From Ruegeria intermedia (GTDB taxonomy: Bacteria > Pseudomonadota > Alphaproteobacteria > Rhodobacterales > Rhodobacteraceae), in contig NZ_FQVK01000013.1 in assembly GCF_900129345.1 (NCBI RefSeq), positions 47,306-111,305 on the forward strand: a DNA stretch of 64,000 nucleotides, in the 5' to 3' direction. Positions 27,577 through 36,059 of this stretch are shown here, piece after piece (within the stretch, counting starts at the first letter, position 1; every line of letters starts with the position of its first letter). The notes under the pieces were generated by a model that had not been told where the DNA came from, did not search any database, and worked only from the letters and a program-made list of their open reading frames with translations. Both the position numbers and the translations under genes were made by a program.

Positions 27577-28326
27577 ATGAAAAACCTGATTCTGACCACC
27601 GCGGCACTGGCGCTTGGCGCCGGCATGGCCATGGCCGACACGGTCCGCATGGGCACCGAGGGCGCCTATCCTCCGTACAACTTCATCAACGACGCCGGCG
27701 AGATCGACGGGTTCGAGCGTGAGGTCGGCGACGAGCTGTGCAAACGCGCCCAGCTGGAATGCGAATGGGTCAAGAACGACTGGGACTCGATCATTCCAAA
27801 CCTGGTGTCGGGCAACTACGACACCATCATCGCGGGCATGTCGATCACGGCCGAGCGTGACGAGGTCATCGACTTCACCCAGGACTACTTCCCGCCGACC
27901 GCTTCGGCCTATGTGGCCACCTCGCCCGACGTTGACGTGACCAGCGGCGTCGTCGCCGCCCAGACCGCGACCATCCAGGCCGGCCACGTGGCCGAGTCGG
28001 GCGCGACCCTGGTTGAATTCGCAACCCCCGAGGAAACCATCGCCGCCGTGCGCAACGGCGAAGCCGATGCCGTTCTGGCCGACCGCGACTATCTGGTGCC
28101 GTTGGTCGAGGAATCGAATGGCGAACTGGTCTTCGTGGGCGATCCGGTTCCGCTGGGCGGTGGCATCGGCATGGGCCTGCGCGAAAGCGACACGGAACTG
28201 CGTGAAAAATTCGATGCCGCGATCACCTCGATGAAACAGGACGGCACCCTGAACGAGATGCTTAAAAAGTGGTTCGGCGAGGACACCGCCACCTACGCAC
28301 CTGACGGCTCGGTCGTCACCAACTAA
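27577..28326 (+). CDS. Amino acid ABC transporter, periplasmic binding protein
   Basis: A 249-residue family-3 binding protein. The signal peptide is MKNLILTTAALALGAGMAMA. The mature start VRMGTEGAYPPYNFINDAGEIDGFEREV (in parts: RMGTEGAYPPYNF, GEIDGFE) is the class signature, followed by LVSGNYDTIIAGMSIT and GIGMGLRESDTELREKFD. It delivers substrate to the permease pair. The acidic ERDEVIDFTQDYF block is typical of Lys/Arg/His-binding members. A strong hairpin follows the stop. Confidence 0.93.
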   Translation: MKNLILTTAALALGAGMAMADTVRMGTEGAYPPYNFINDAGEIDGFEREVGDELCKRAQLECEWVKNDWDSIIPNLVSGNYDTIIAGMSITAERDEVIDFTQDYFPPTASAYVATSPDVDVTSGVVAAQTATIQAGHVAESGATLVEFATPEETIAAVRNGEADAVLADRDYLVPLVEESNGELVFVGDPVPLGGGIGMGLRESDTELREKFDAAITSMKQDGTLNEMLKKWFGEDTATYAPDGSVVTN

Positions 28327-28340
28327 GCATCCGGTCCTGC

Positions 28341-28365
28341 GGTTCGGCGCCACGCGCGCCGAACC
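28341..28365 (+). promoter_or_regulatory. Intercistronic hairpin after the binding protein gene
   Basis: GGTTCGGCGC and GCGCCGAACC pair perfectly over 10 bp around loop CACGC. No T-tract follows. Such hairpins behind binding protein genes of ABC operons shield the upstream message from 3' exonucleases and raise binding protein levels over permease; that role is inferred here. Confidence 0.55.
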
Positions 28366-28407
28366 CATCCCGGCCCCGCGCCGGGCCAGACGTTCGAAAG
28401 ACGCCCC

Positions 28408-29295
28408 ATGTTTTCCTACTGCGCTGATCCCGACACGCTCGGAACGTTCCGCTGGTTTTCATGCTATCTGACCAACGGCGTGCACTGGTCGTTCTACCTG
28501 TCGTTCATCAAGGTTCTGGCCTTGCTGGCGGTGACGGCCCCGGTGGCGTTGGCCTTCGGCTTTGCGGGGGCCATGGCGGCGCGGTCGCATGTCCCGCCGC
28601 TGGGCTGGCTGGGCAAAGGCTATATCGCCATCGTGCGCGGCGTGCCCGACATTGCGTTTTTCCTGTTCTTCGTGATCGCCCTGGACCAGGGGTTCGAGTG
28701 GATGCGGCATCAGGTGCTGTGTCCCGACTGGACCGATCCGATCCGCCAGGGCAACGATTTCCTCGTCTGCCCCCAGGCCAAGCTGCCGCTGGGCACCGCG
28801 CCGGAATGGGTGCACGAAACCTATGGCTTTTTCCTGGCCGTCATCACTTTCTCGATCGTGTTCGGTGCCTTCGCCGCCAACGTGCTGTTCGGCGGCATGC
28901 GCGCCGTTCCGCTGGCGCAGCTTGAAACCGCCGAGGCCTATGGCATGACCCGCCGCCAGACCTTCTGGCGCATTCTCGTACCGCAGATGTGGGTCTATGC
29001 CCTGCCCGGCCTGTCGAACCTGTGGATGGTGCTGATCAAGGCCACGCCACTGCTGTTCCTGCTGGGGGTCGAAGACATCGTCTATTGGGCGCGCGAGCTG
29101 GGCGGCACCAAGACCTCGAAATTCACCGCCTATCCGCATGGCGACTGGCGCATATGGTACTTCCTGTTCCTGCTGATTTTCTACCTTGGCATGACCCGCG
29201 TTTCCGAGATCGGCCTCGAACGGCTGATGCGCCGCCTGTCGCATGGCCAGGCCACCGCCGCCGGAGAGCTGCTGCGCAAGGAGACCACCGCATGA
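28408..29295 (+). CDS. Amino acid ABC transporter permease (HisQ/M type)
   Basis: A 295-residue permease with the family's EAA loop (LETAEAYGMTRRQTFWRILVPQM) and a hydrophobic core starting FIKVLALLAVTAPVALAFGF. A hydrophilic insertion of about 60 residues (HQVLCPDWTDP through APEWVHET) lies between the second and third membrane helices and makes it longer than typical HisQ. It pairs with the next gene, whose ATG overlaps its TGA. Confidence 0.9.
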   Translation: MFSYCADPDTLGTFRWFSCYLTNGVHWSFYLSFIKVLALLAVTAPVALAFGFAGAMAARSHVPPLGWLGKGYIAIVRGVPDIAFFLFFVIALDQGFEWMRHQVLCPDWTDPIRQGNDFLVCPQAKLPLGTAPEWVHETYGFFLAVITFSIVFGAFAANVLFGGMRAVPLAQLETAEAYGMTRRQTFWRILVPQMWVYALPGLSNLWMVLIKATPLLFLLGVEDIVYWARELGGTKTSKFTAYPHGDWRIWYFLFLLIFYLGMTRVSEIGLERLMRRLSHGQATAAGELLRKETTA

Positions 29296-30098
29296 GCTGC
29301 CTGCAGACCATCCAGGATTACGGCCTGCGTTCGATCGGCATCGGCGAGCGCCTGCTGCCGCGCAGCGATTTCACTCTGTGCGAACAGTTCACCCTGATCG
29401 GTTCGGGGATGATCTGGAACATCTATTTCGGCGTGATGGCGCTGGCCACCGGGTTCTTCCTGGCCACGGCCGTGGCCCTGGGCAAGGCGTCCAGCCGCAA
29501 GTGGCTGCGCAAACCGTCCGAGTGGTTCATCTTCATCTTCCGCGGCTCACCGCTGTTCATCCAGTTCTTCTTTGCCTACTTCCTGTTCCTGTCGCTCAAG
29601 AAGACCTACCCGATGTTCGATGCCTTCACCTCGGCCTGGCTGGGGGCGCTGATCGTGCTGTTCCTGAACACCGCCGCCTATTCGGGCGAGATCTTCTATG
29701 GCGCGCTGCGGTCGATCCCCAAGGGTGATATCGAGGCCGCCGATGCCTATGGCATGTCCGGCTGGTCCCGCTTCCGCCGGATCGTGTGGCCCACCATGCT
29801 GCGGTTGGCCTGGCCCGCCTACACGAACGAGGCGATTTTCCTGTTCCATGCCACAACGCTGGTCTTCTTCTCGGCCTTCCCGGCCTGGCAGCAACGCGGG
29901 GACGCGCTGTACTATGCCAGCTATTTCGCCGACAAGACGTTCAACCCGTTCGTTCCCTACCCGATCCTGGCGTTCTACTTCATTCTGCTGACGCTGGTGA
30001 TCGTGGGCGTGTTCGGCCTGATCAACAAGCGGCTGAACCGGCACCTGCCGGTGGCGCGCAAGGCCAAGATGCGGTTCCGCCTGAACCTGGCGCGCTGA
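29292..30098 (+). CDS. Amino acid ABC transporter permease (HisM type)
   Basis: A 268-residue permease. The EAA loop reads IEAADAYGMSGWSRFRRIVWPTM; the preceding segment FIFRGSPLFIQFFFAYF matches the R-G-x-P-x-x-x-Q signature of polar amino acid permeases. It has five or six membrane helices. It overlaps the previous gene by four bases (ATGA) and ends the operon, convergent with merR. Confidence 0.9.
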   Translation: MSCLQTIQDYGLRSIGIGERLLPRSDFTLCEQFTLIGSGMIWNIYFGVMALATGFFLATAVALGKASSRKWLRKPSEWFIFIFRGSPLFIQFFFAYFLFLSLKKTYPMFDAFTSAWLGALIVLFLNTAAYSGEIFYGALRSIPKGDIEAADAYGMSGWSRFRRIVWPTMLRLAWPAYTNEAIFLFHATTLVFFSAFPAWQQRGDALYYASYFADKTFNPFVPYPILAFYFILLTLVIVGVFGLINKRLNRHLPVARKAKMRFRLNLAR

Positions 30099-30109
30099 GG
30101 CGCCGGGGC

Positions 30110-30499
30110 TCAGGCCATCCGCAACCGGCTCAGCATCGGGCAGTCCACCGACCCTTCGGCGCAATTTGCCGTCAGCTCGCTTAGGGCGGCCTCCAGGCGT
30201 TGCAGCTCGGCGATCTTGCGGCGGACGCTCTCCATGTGGCGTTGGGCCAATGCGCTGACATCTGCGCAATCAGCCGCGCCGCCCTCGGACAGGTCCAGCA
30301 GGGCCTTTGCATCGCTCAGCGAAAACCCCAGGTCACGGCAGCGTTTCAGAAACCGCAAACGCCCCACATCTTGCGCGGAATACAGCCGCCGATTGTTGGC
30401 CGCCCGCGCCGGGCGCGGCACGATGCCTTCACGCTCGTAGTACCGGATGGTCTCGATCCCCACGCCGCTTTGACGGGCCGCTTCGCCGATCGCAATCAT
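30110..30499 (-). CDS. merR: MerR-type mercury-responsive regulator
   Basis: A 129-residue MerR protein: winged helix (IGEAARQSGVGIETIRYYEREG), then RRLYSAQDVGRLRFLKRCRDLGFSL and a dimer coiled coil. The metal-site cysteines are at residues 78, 113 and 120, matching the three Hg-binding Cys of Tn501 MerR (82, 117, 126) with slightly shorter spacing, and the sequence around them (ADCADVSALAQRH, TANCAEG, VDCPML) follows mercury MerR rather than CueR or ZntR. Divergent from the merT-like gene and very likely its regulator. Confidence 0.88.
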   Translation of the reverse strand: MIAIGEAARQSGVGIETIRYYEREGIVPRPARAANNRRLYSAQDVGRLRFLKRCRDLGFSLSDAKALLDLSEGGAADCADVSALAQRHMESVRRKIAELQRLEAALSELTANCAEGSVDCPMLSRLRMA

Positions 30500-30514
30500 G
30501 TGACCTCGTTTCGC

Positions 30515-30545
30515 TTGATCCTGTAGTGACTACAGGATTTATACC
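30515..30545 (+). promoter_or_regulatory. MerR-controlled promoter
   Basis: TTGATC (-35, 30515-30520) and TATACC (-10, 30540-30545) are 19 bp apart, the stretched spacing of MerR-type promoters. Between them lies the perfect dyad CCTGTAGTGACTACAGG (30520-30536). It drives the merT-like gene; MerR bound here would twist the DNA on metal binding. Confidence 0.85.
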
Positions 30546-30597
30546 TCTGCTTACACGCTGCGGCAATGCTGCGGCCCCTGAATGACGGAGGAACTAG

Positions 30598-30921
30598 ATG
30601 CGCGGATTTCTCGGCCTCAGCTTTGCCGGATCCCTGTCAGCCCTGGGCGTGGGCGCATGCTGCGTGCTGCCGATGACGATGATGTTGCTGGGCCTTGGCG
30701 GCAGTTGGCTGGCCATCTTTGGCAAGATCGCGGCGCTCAGCTACTATGTTCTGGCGGCCTCGACGGCGCTGGTCGCGGTGGCTTGGCTGGTGGCCTATCG
30801 GCGCAACAAGGTGCGCCATCTGAAATGGGGCCTGGCGGCCAGCACCGCGATGACCGCCCTCGCCTGGGTCGTCGTGTTCAATGAGGCCCGCATCAACGAA
30901 TTTCTGATCCAGCAGATGTGA
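30598..30921 (+). CDS. MerT-like mercuric ion transport protein
   Basis: A 107-residue membrane protein with three predicted helices. The first carries the vicinal pair ACCVLPMTMMLLGLGGSW (Cys 21-22), like the helix-1 Cys-Cys of MerT/MerF that accepts Hg(II). A second Cys pair, present in full MerT, is absent. GGAGGA precedes the ATG. It lies behind the MerR promoter and before a Cys-rich protein; no mercuric reductase is seen in the window. Confidence 0.7.
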   Translation: MRGFLGLSFAGSLSALGVGACCVLPMTMMLLGLGGSWLAIFGKIAALSYYVLAASTALVAVAWLVAYRRNKVRHLKWGLAASTAMTALAWVVVFNEARINEFLIQQM

Positions 30922-30925
30922 GACC

Positions 30926-31144
30926 ATGACAGACACGCCCGTAACGCTTGAAAGCACCCTGACCTGCCCCGCCTGCGGCCACGCCCAGACCGAGATCATG
31001 CCCACCGACGCCTGCCAGTGGTTCTATGAATGCAGCGCCTGTCACACGGTGCTGAAACCCAAGCCGGGTGATTGCTGTGTCTATTGCTCGTACGGAACGG
31101 TGGCCTGCCCGCCCATCCAGCAGGGCGACAGCTGCTGCGGATAA
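30926..31144 (+). CDS. GDCCVxC-domain Cys-rich protein
   Basis: A 72-residue soluble protein with eleven cysteines: LTCPACGHAQTE, YECSACHTVLKPKPG, GDCCVYCSYGTVACPP and a final SCCG. The GDCCVxC motif names this small family, found in mer operons and other metal-response units. It is expected to bind soft metal ions in the cytoplasm. Only four bases separate it from the merT-like gene, so both share the MerR promoter. Confidence 0.85.
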   Translation: MTDTPVTLESTLTCPACGHAQTEIMPTDACQWFYECSACHTVLKPKPGDCCVYCSYGTVACPPIQQGDSCCG

Positions 31145-31156
31145 TTTGATCAAATA
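31143..31156. promoter_or_regulatory. ATTTGATCAAAT palindrome upstream of the first glutamine synthetase-like gene
   Basis: AATTTGATCAAATA contains the 12-bp palindrome ATTTGATCAAAT. The same core recurs as a 16-bp palindrome at 32569-32584, in front of the second gene of the same pathway. It is probably an operator; the regulator is not in the window. Confidence 0.6.
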
Positions 31157-31214
31157 TCGTGACAAGGGCAGAAAGCTCGACTAGGTTTGCCGCAGCACAG
31201 CTACGGAGCCCCAG

Positions 31215-32534
31215 ATGGACCTTGCCGCCCTGCATACATTTCGCGTTGCCGCCTGCGACCTGAACGGCCAGATGCGCGGCAAACGCGTGCCCCCGTCTTA
31301 CGCCGACAAGCTGGACAGCGGCGCGGTGCGGATGCCGTTTTCGGCGCTGAACGTCGATCTGTGGGGCGCCGATATCGAGGGCAGTCCGTTGGTGTTCGAA
31401 ACCGGCGACGCCGATGGCGTGCTGCGCCCGACCGAGCGCGGCCCGGTGCCGATGCCCTGGCTGACCACACCCACGGCGCTGGTGCCGATGTGCCTGTACG
31501 ACGATCACGGCACCCCCTTTGCCGGCGATCCCCGCCATGCGCTGGCCGCGGTCCTGTCGCGCTATGCCCAGCGCGGATGGAGAGTGGTCGCCGCAACCGA
31601 GCTGGAATTCACCCTGCTAGATTCCTCGGGCGCGCAACCAAAGCCCCCGCACAACCCGGTCACCGGCCGTCGGCTGCGTGGCGAAGCGGTGCTGTCGATG
31701 GCCGAAATGGACGCCTTCGACGCCTTCTTCACCGAGCTTTATGACGGGTGCGCCGAAATGGGAATTCCCGCTCAGACGGCAATTTCCGAAAGCGGCATCG
31801 GCCAGTTCGAAATCAATCTGAACCATCAGGATGCCATGCGCTGCGCCGATGATACGTGGCTTTTCAAGGCATTGACCCGTGGGTTGGCCCGCAAGCACGG
31901 CTTTACCGCGACCTTCATGGCCAAACCCTATGCCGATGATGCGGGGAACGGGATGCATGTACACTTCTCGGTGCTGGATGGCCAGGGCCGCAACGTCTTT
32001 GACGATGGCGGACCCGATGGCACCGAGACGCTGCGCTCGGCCGTTGCCGGCTGTCTGGCCGCCATGCCCGGCAGCACCCTGATCTTTGCTCCGCACGGCA
32101 ATTCGTACACGCGGCTCGTGCCCGGAGCCCATGCCCCCACCGGCGCGGCCTGGGCCTATGAGAACCGGACCGCCGCGATCCGCATTCCGGGCGGTGCGCC
32201 CGCCGCCCGCCGCATCGAGCACCGCGTGGCCGGCGGCGACATCAACCCCTATCTGATGCTGGCCGCGGTTCTGGGCGCGGCTCTGATCGGCATCGAGGAC
32301 GACCTGCAGCCCCCCGCCCCGATTACCGGCAACGCCTATGAAATCGACGGTCTGCCGCAACTGGCCGCTGACTGGGCCTCGGCCGTGACCGGGTTCGAGT
32401 CCGACCCGATCGTCGCGCGCATCTTTCCCGCTGATCTGATCCGCAACATGGCCATGACCAAACGGCAGGAAATCGCGCGCTTCGATCAGATCCCGCCGGA
32501 CCAGCACTGGCTCAGCTATCTCGAGGCCGTCTGA
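31215..32534 (+). CDS. Glutamine synthetase-family gamma-glutamyl amine ligase (PuuA-like)
   Basis: A 439-residue GS-fold ligase. It has the active-site pieces ATELEFTLLD, GQFEINLNHQDAM, HGFTATFMAKPY followed by GNGMHVHFSVLD, FAPHGNSYTRLVPGAHAP and the ENRTAAIRIP block. In E. coli PuuA and Pseudomonas relatives such enzymes attach glutamate to putrescine or other amines with ATP. A true GS is excluded by the neighbourhood and by the lack of the adenylylation loop. An ATTFGATCAAAT-type palindrome (ATTTGATCAAAT) lies upstream. Confidence 0.85.
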   Translation: MDLAALHTFRVAACDLNGQMRGKRVPPSYADKLDSGAVRMPFSALNVDLWGADIEGSPLVFETGDADGVLRPTERGPVPMPWLTTPTALVPMCLYDDHGTPFAGDPRHALAAVLSRYAQRGWRVVAATELEFTLLDSSGAQPKPPHNPVTGRRLRGEAVLSMAEMDAFDAFFTELYDGCAEMGIPAQTAISESGIGQFEINLNHQDAMRCADDTWLFKALTRGLARKHGFTATFMAKPYADDAGNGMHVHFSVLDGQGRNVFDDGGPDGTETLRSAVAGCLAAMPGSTLIFAPHGNSYTRLVPGAHAPTGAAWAYENRTAAIRIPGGAPAARRIEHRVAGGDINPYLMLAAVLGAALIGIEDDLQPPAPITGNAYEIDGLPQLAADWASAVTGFESDPIVARIFPADLIRNMAMTKRQEIARFDQIPPDQHWLSYLEAV

Positions 32535-32568
32535 CCCCCTTGCCCGCTCCCGGCGACTCGGCTAGATT

Positions 32569-32584
32569 AAATTTGATCAAATTT
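32569..32584. promoter_or_regulatory. Perfect 16-bp palindrome in front of the amidotransferase gene
   Basis: AAATTTGATCAAATTT is a perfect palindrome ending nine bases before the ATG, overlapping where a ribosome would bind. It shares its 12-bp core with 31144-31155. A repressor here would control the downstream three genes separately from the first. Confidence 0.65.
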
Positions 32585-32592
32585 GGTGAACC

Positions 32593-33273
32593 ATGAAAAT
32601 CGGCATTTTGCAGACCGGCCACGCGCCCGAACCGCTGGAGAAGAATTTCGGCGACTATGACGCCATGTTCCGCACCCTGCTGGATGGCAACGGTTTTGAT
32701 TTCGTGACCTACGCCGTGGTCGATGGCGAATTTCCCGACGGCCCCGATGACGCCGATGGCTGGCTGATCACCGGGTCGCGTCACGGCGCCTATGAGGATC
32801 ACCCGTGGATCCCGCCGCTTGAAGAGCTGATCCGCCGGATTCAGGCGGCCGGCAAGCCGCTGATCGGCGTCTGTTTCGGCCACCAGATCATCGCGCAGGC
32901 CCTGGGCGGCAGGGTCGAGAAATTCAAGGGCGGCTGGGCCATCGGGCGCACAGAATACGATTATGACGGCGAAACCGTCAGCCTGAACGCCTGGCATCAG
33001 GATCAGGTCACCCAACGACCCGAAAGCGCGCGCCTGCTGGGCACCAACCCGTTCTGCGAAAACGCGATGCTGGCCTATGGCGACACGATCTGGACCGTGC
33101 AGGCCCACCCGGAATATTCCAACGACTTCATCCGGGGGCTGATGGACACGCGCGGCAAGGGCGTGGTGCCCGATGCGCAGATGAAAGACGCGAAGGCCCG
33201 CGAAGCCGCCCCCGATGACAACGAGCGGATCGGCCGCCTGATGGCCGATTTCCTGAAGAAAGAGAGGGCCTGA
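32593..33273 (+). CDS. Class I glutamine amidotransferase-like hydrolase
   Basis: A 226-residue class I GATase: catalytic Cys in LIGVCFGHQIIAQALGG and His/Glu in VQAHPEYSNDF. There is no fused synthetase domain. Beside two gamma-glutamyl ligases and a PuuB-like oxidase it probably hydrolyses a gamma-glutamyl intermediate, the job of PuuD, although PuuD belongs to the C26 peptidase clade and this protein looks closer to stand-alone GMP-synthase-like GATases. Its TGA overlaps the ATG of the next gene. Confidence 0.8.
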   Translation: MKIGILQTGHAPEPLEKNFGDYDAMFRTLLDGNGFDFVTYAVVDGEFPDGPDDADGWLITGSRHGAYEDHPWIPPLEELIRRIQAAGKPLIGVCFGHQIIAQALGGRVEKFKGGWAIGRTEYDYDGETVSLNAWHQDQVTQRPESARLLGTNPFCENAMLAYGDTIWTVQAHPEYSNDFIRGLMDTRGKGVVPDAQMKDAKAREAAPDDNERIGRLMADFLKKERA

Positions 33274-34631
33274 TGGCCGATTGGACAGACCAGCTGCCGC
33301 AGGCGGCACGCGACTATATCGACGGGCACCGGCTGGACGAGGTGGAATGCATCATCTCGGACCTGCCCGGCATTGCCCGGGGCAAGGCGGTTCCCGCGTC
33401 GAAATTTGCCCGGCAGTCCTATTTCCACCTGCCCGACAGCATCTTCTACCAGACCATCACCGGTGACTGGGGCGAAGCCGCCGGCGAGGATGGCTTCATC
33501 GAACGCGACATGATCCTCAGGCCCGATTTCACCACCGCCACCGCGGCGCCGTGGACGGGGGACTGGACGTTGCAGGTGATCCACGACGCCTATGACCGCG
33601 ACGGCGATCCGATCCCGTTCAGCCCGCGCAACGTGCTCAAACGCGTGGTGCAGCTGTACAGAGACAAGGGCTGGGAGCCGATCGTCGCGCCCGAGATGGA
33701 GTTCTTTCTGGTTGCCCGCAACGTGGACCCGGCCAAGGGAATCGAGCCGATGATGGGCCGCTCGGGCCGTCCGGCTGCCGCGCGGCAGGCCTATTCCATG
33801 ACCGCCGTGGATGAATTCGGCCCGGTGATCGACGACATCTACGATTTCGCCGAGGCGCAAGGGTTCGAGATCGACGGCATCACCCAGGAAGGCGGCGCCG
33901 GGCAGCTTGAGATCAACCTGCGCCACGGCGACCCGGTCAAGCTGGCCGACGAGGTGTTCTATTTCAAACGCCTGATCCGCGAGGCCGCGCTGCGTCACAA
34001 CTGCTTTGCCACTTTCATGGCCAAACCGATCGAGGACGAGCCGGGATCGGCCATGCACATCCATCACTCGATCATCGACACCGAGACGGGCAAGAACCTG
34101 TTCTCGGGGCCTCAGGGCGGCGAGACCGATGCGTTCTACAACTTCATCGCCGGTCTGCAGCTGCACCTGCCGGCCGGGCTGGCGGTGATGGCGCCCTACG
34201 TCAATTCCTACCGCCGGTACGTCAAGGACCACGCCGCCCCGATCAACCTGGAATGGGCGCGCGACAACCGCACAACGGGGATCCGGGTGCCGCTGTCGGG
34301 CCCCGACAGCCGCCGGGTGGAAAACCGCATCGCCGGGATGGATTGCAACCCCTATCTGGGCATCGCCGTGTCGCTGGCCTGCGGCTATCTGGGGCTGGTC
34401 AACCACGACCGACCGCGCCGTCAGTTCTATGGCGACGCTTACGAAGGTGACGGCGACATCCCGCAGGTCATGGGCAACGCACTGGATCTGTTCGACGAGG
34501 CCGATGCCTTGCATCAGGTTTTGGGCCCCGAGTTCGCCCGCGTCTACAGCATCGTGAAACGCGCCGAGTACGAGGAGTTCCTGCAGGTGATTTCGCCGTG
34601 GGAGCGTGAACACCTGCTGCTGAACGTCTGA
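33273..34631 (+). CDS. Second glutamine synthetase-family ligase
   Basis: A 452-residue GS-fold protein distinct from the one at 31.2 kb: ECIISDLPGIARGKAVPASKF at the N terminus, VAPEMEFFLVARN, GAGQLEINLRHGDPV, CFATFMAKPIEDEPGSAMHIHHS (in parts) and DNRTTGIRVPLSGPDSRRVENR. Having two divergent ligases in one operon suggests two amine substrates or two steps, as with the multiple PauA/SpuI enzymes of Pseudomonas. Starts at TGATG overlap with the amidotransferase. Confidence 0.88.
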   Translation: MADWTDQLPQAARDYIDGHRLDEVECIISDLPGIARGKAVPASKFARQSYFHLPDSIFYQTITGDWGEAAGEDGFIERDMILRPDFTTATAAPWTGDWTLQVIHDAYDRDGDPIPFSPRNVLKRVVQLYRDKGWEPIVAPEMEFFLVARNVDPAKGIEPMMGRSGRPAAARQAYSMTAVDEFGPVIDDIYDFAEAQGFEIDGITQEGGAGQLEINLRHGDPVKLADEVFYFKRLIREAALRHNCFATFMAKPIEDEPGSAMHIHHSIIDTETGKNLFSGPQGGETDAFYNFIAGLQLHLPAGLAVMAPYVNSYRRYVKDHAAPINLEWARDNRTTGIRVPLSGPDSRRVENRIAGMDCNPYLGIAVSLACGYLGLVNHDRPRRQFYGDAYEGDGDIPQVMGNALDLFDEADALHQVLGPEFARVYSIVKRAEYEEFLQVISPWEREHLLLNV

Positions 34632-34634
34632 GCC

Positions 34635-35948
34635 ATGTGCGCCATGAACCTGCTGTACAGCAACGACAAACGCGGCACCTACCCGCCCAGTTGGTATGCC
34701 GCCACCGCGCACCCGCGAACCCCGACCGAGCCGCTGCGCGGCGATGTCACCGCCGACGTTTGCGTCGTGGGTGGAGGGTATACAGGTCTTTCGACCGCGC
34801 TGCATCTGGCCGAGGCCGGGTTCAGGGTGGTCCTGCTTGAAGCGCATCGCGTAGGTTTCGGCGCCTCGGGGCGCAATGGTGGCCAATTGGGCAGCGCCCA
34901 GCGCATGGATCAGGAGGACCTGGAAAAGCTGGTCGGGCGCGACGACGCGGCCAAACTGTGGGATCTGGCCGAAGACGCAAAGACGCTGGTCAAATCGCTG
35001 ATCGAACGCCACGGCATCGATTGCGACTTGAAACCGGGCATCGCCACGTTTGGCTTCAGCGACGGCGAACGGGGCGAATTACACGCTCACGCCAAGCACC
35101 TGAAATCCGCCTATGGTTATGACCAGATCGAGCTTCTGGATGCCGAAGCCGGGCGCGCGCTCTGCCCCTCACCGGCCTATGCGGGCGGCTATCTGGACAG
35201 GGGCGCGGCCCATCTGCACCCGCTGAACTATGCGCTCGGCCTGGCCGAGGCCGCCTTGGCCGCCGGTCTGACGCTGCACGAAAACACCGAGGTGCTGGGC
35301 ATCGAGGAAGGCCCTCGCGTCACCGTTCGCACCGAACAGGGTTCGGTCACGGCCGGCCATCTGGTTCTGGCCTGCAATGGCTATCTGGGCAACCTGAGCC
35401 GCAAGGTCGCTGCGCGGGTCATGCCGATCAACAATTTCATCGCCGCAACAGAACCCCTGGGCACCGAGGCCGCAAAGGTTCTGACGCAGGACGTGGCCGT
35501 TGCCGACACGAAATTCGTGGTGAACTATTTCCGGCTCAGCGCCGATGGGCGGCTGTTGTTCGGCGGTGGCGAGAGCTATGGCTATCGCTTCCCGTCCGAC
35601 ATCGCCGCCAAGGTGCGCAAACCGATGACCGAGATCTTTCCGTATCTGCGCGACGTTCGGATCGACTATGCCTGGGGCGGCACGCTGGCCATCACCATGC
35701 GGCGAATGCCCTACCTGACACGACTGGCGCCGAACATCCTGTCGGCCTCGGGCTATTCCGGTCATGGGGTCGGCACTGCGACCCATGCCGGTCAGTTGAT
35801 GGCGCTGGCCATCCAGGGTCAGGCCGAAGGGTTCGACACGATGGCCCGCGTGCCTGCCCTGCCTTTTCCCGGAGGCCCGGCCCTGCGCAGCCCTCTGCTG
35901 GTGCTGGCGATGACATGGTATGCCCTGCGCGATCGGCTGGGCCTTTGA
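34635..35948 (+). CDS. FAD-dependent gamma-glutamyl amine oxidase (PuuB-like)
   Basis: A 437-residue DAO-family flavoprotein. It has the dinucleotide-binding VCVVGGGYTGLSTALHLAEAG near residue 40, the GFGASGRNGGQLGSAQRMD block common to PuuB/OrdL proteins, and the C-terminal ILSASGYSGHGVGTATHAG. It is expected to oxidise a gamma-glutamyl amine to an aldehyde with release of ammonia. Start is ATG 34635 or 34644; neither has a strong ribosome site, which fits coupling to the preceding gene three bases away. No aldehyde dehydrogenase is in the cluster. Confidence 0.87.
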   Translation: MCAMNLLYSNDKRGTYPPSWYAATAHPRTPTEPLRGDVTADVCVVGGGYTGLSTALHLAEAGFRVVLLEAHRVGFGASGRNGGQLGSAQRMDQEDLEKLVGRDDAAKLWDLAEDAKTLVKSLIERHGIDCDLKPGIATFGFSDGERGELHAHAKHLKSAYGYDQIELLDAEAGRALCPSPAYAGGYLDRGAAHLHPLNYALGLAEAALAAGLTLHENTEVLGIEEGPRVTVRTEQGSVTAGHLVLACNGYLGNLSRKVAARVMPINNFIAATEPLGTEAAKVLTQDVAVADTKFVVNYFRLSADGRLLFGGGESYGYRFPSDIAAKVRKPMTEIFPYLRDVRIDYAWGGTLAITMRRMPYLTRLAPNILSASGYSGHGVGTATHAGQLMALAIQGQAEGFDTMARVPALPFPGGPALRSPLLVLAMTWYALRDRLGL

Positions 35949-35991
35949 CCCACGACTTGTGACGGTTCGGTGAAATTTCGCCCAACAGGCG

Positions 35992-36031
35992 AATGAAGGC
36001 TTGGTTTACGCGGGCTTTCATTTTATCTTTT
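35992..36031 (+). terminator. Intrinsic terminator of the amine operon
   Basis: AATGAAGGC (35992-36000) pairs with GCTTTCATT (36014-36022), with one G-T pair, and is followed by TTATCTTTT. It lies about 45 bp behind the oxidase stop. Confidence 0.6.
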
Positions 36032-36059
36032 CCAAACATAGAATTTGGGATTATCAAAT

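Noticed and set aside
33075..35012. A 645-codon antisense frame across the second ligase and oxidase genes
   Set aside because: Same mirror effect; no start signal and low-complexity composition, while both plus-strand genes carry full family motifs.
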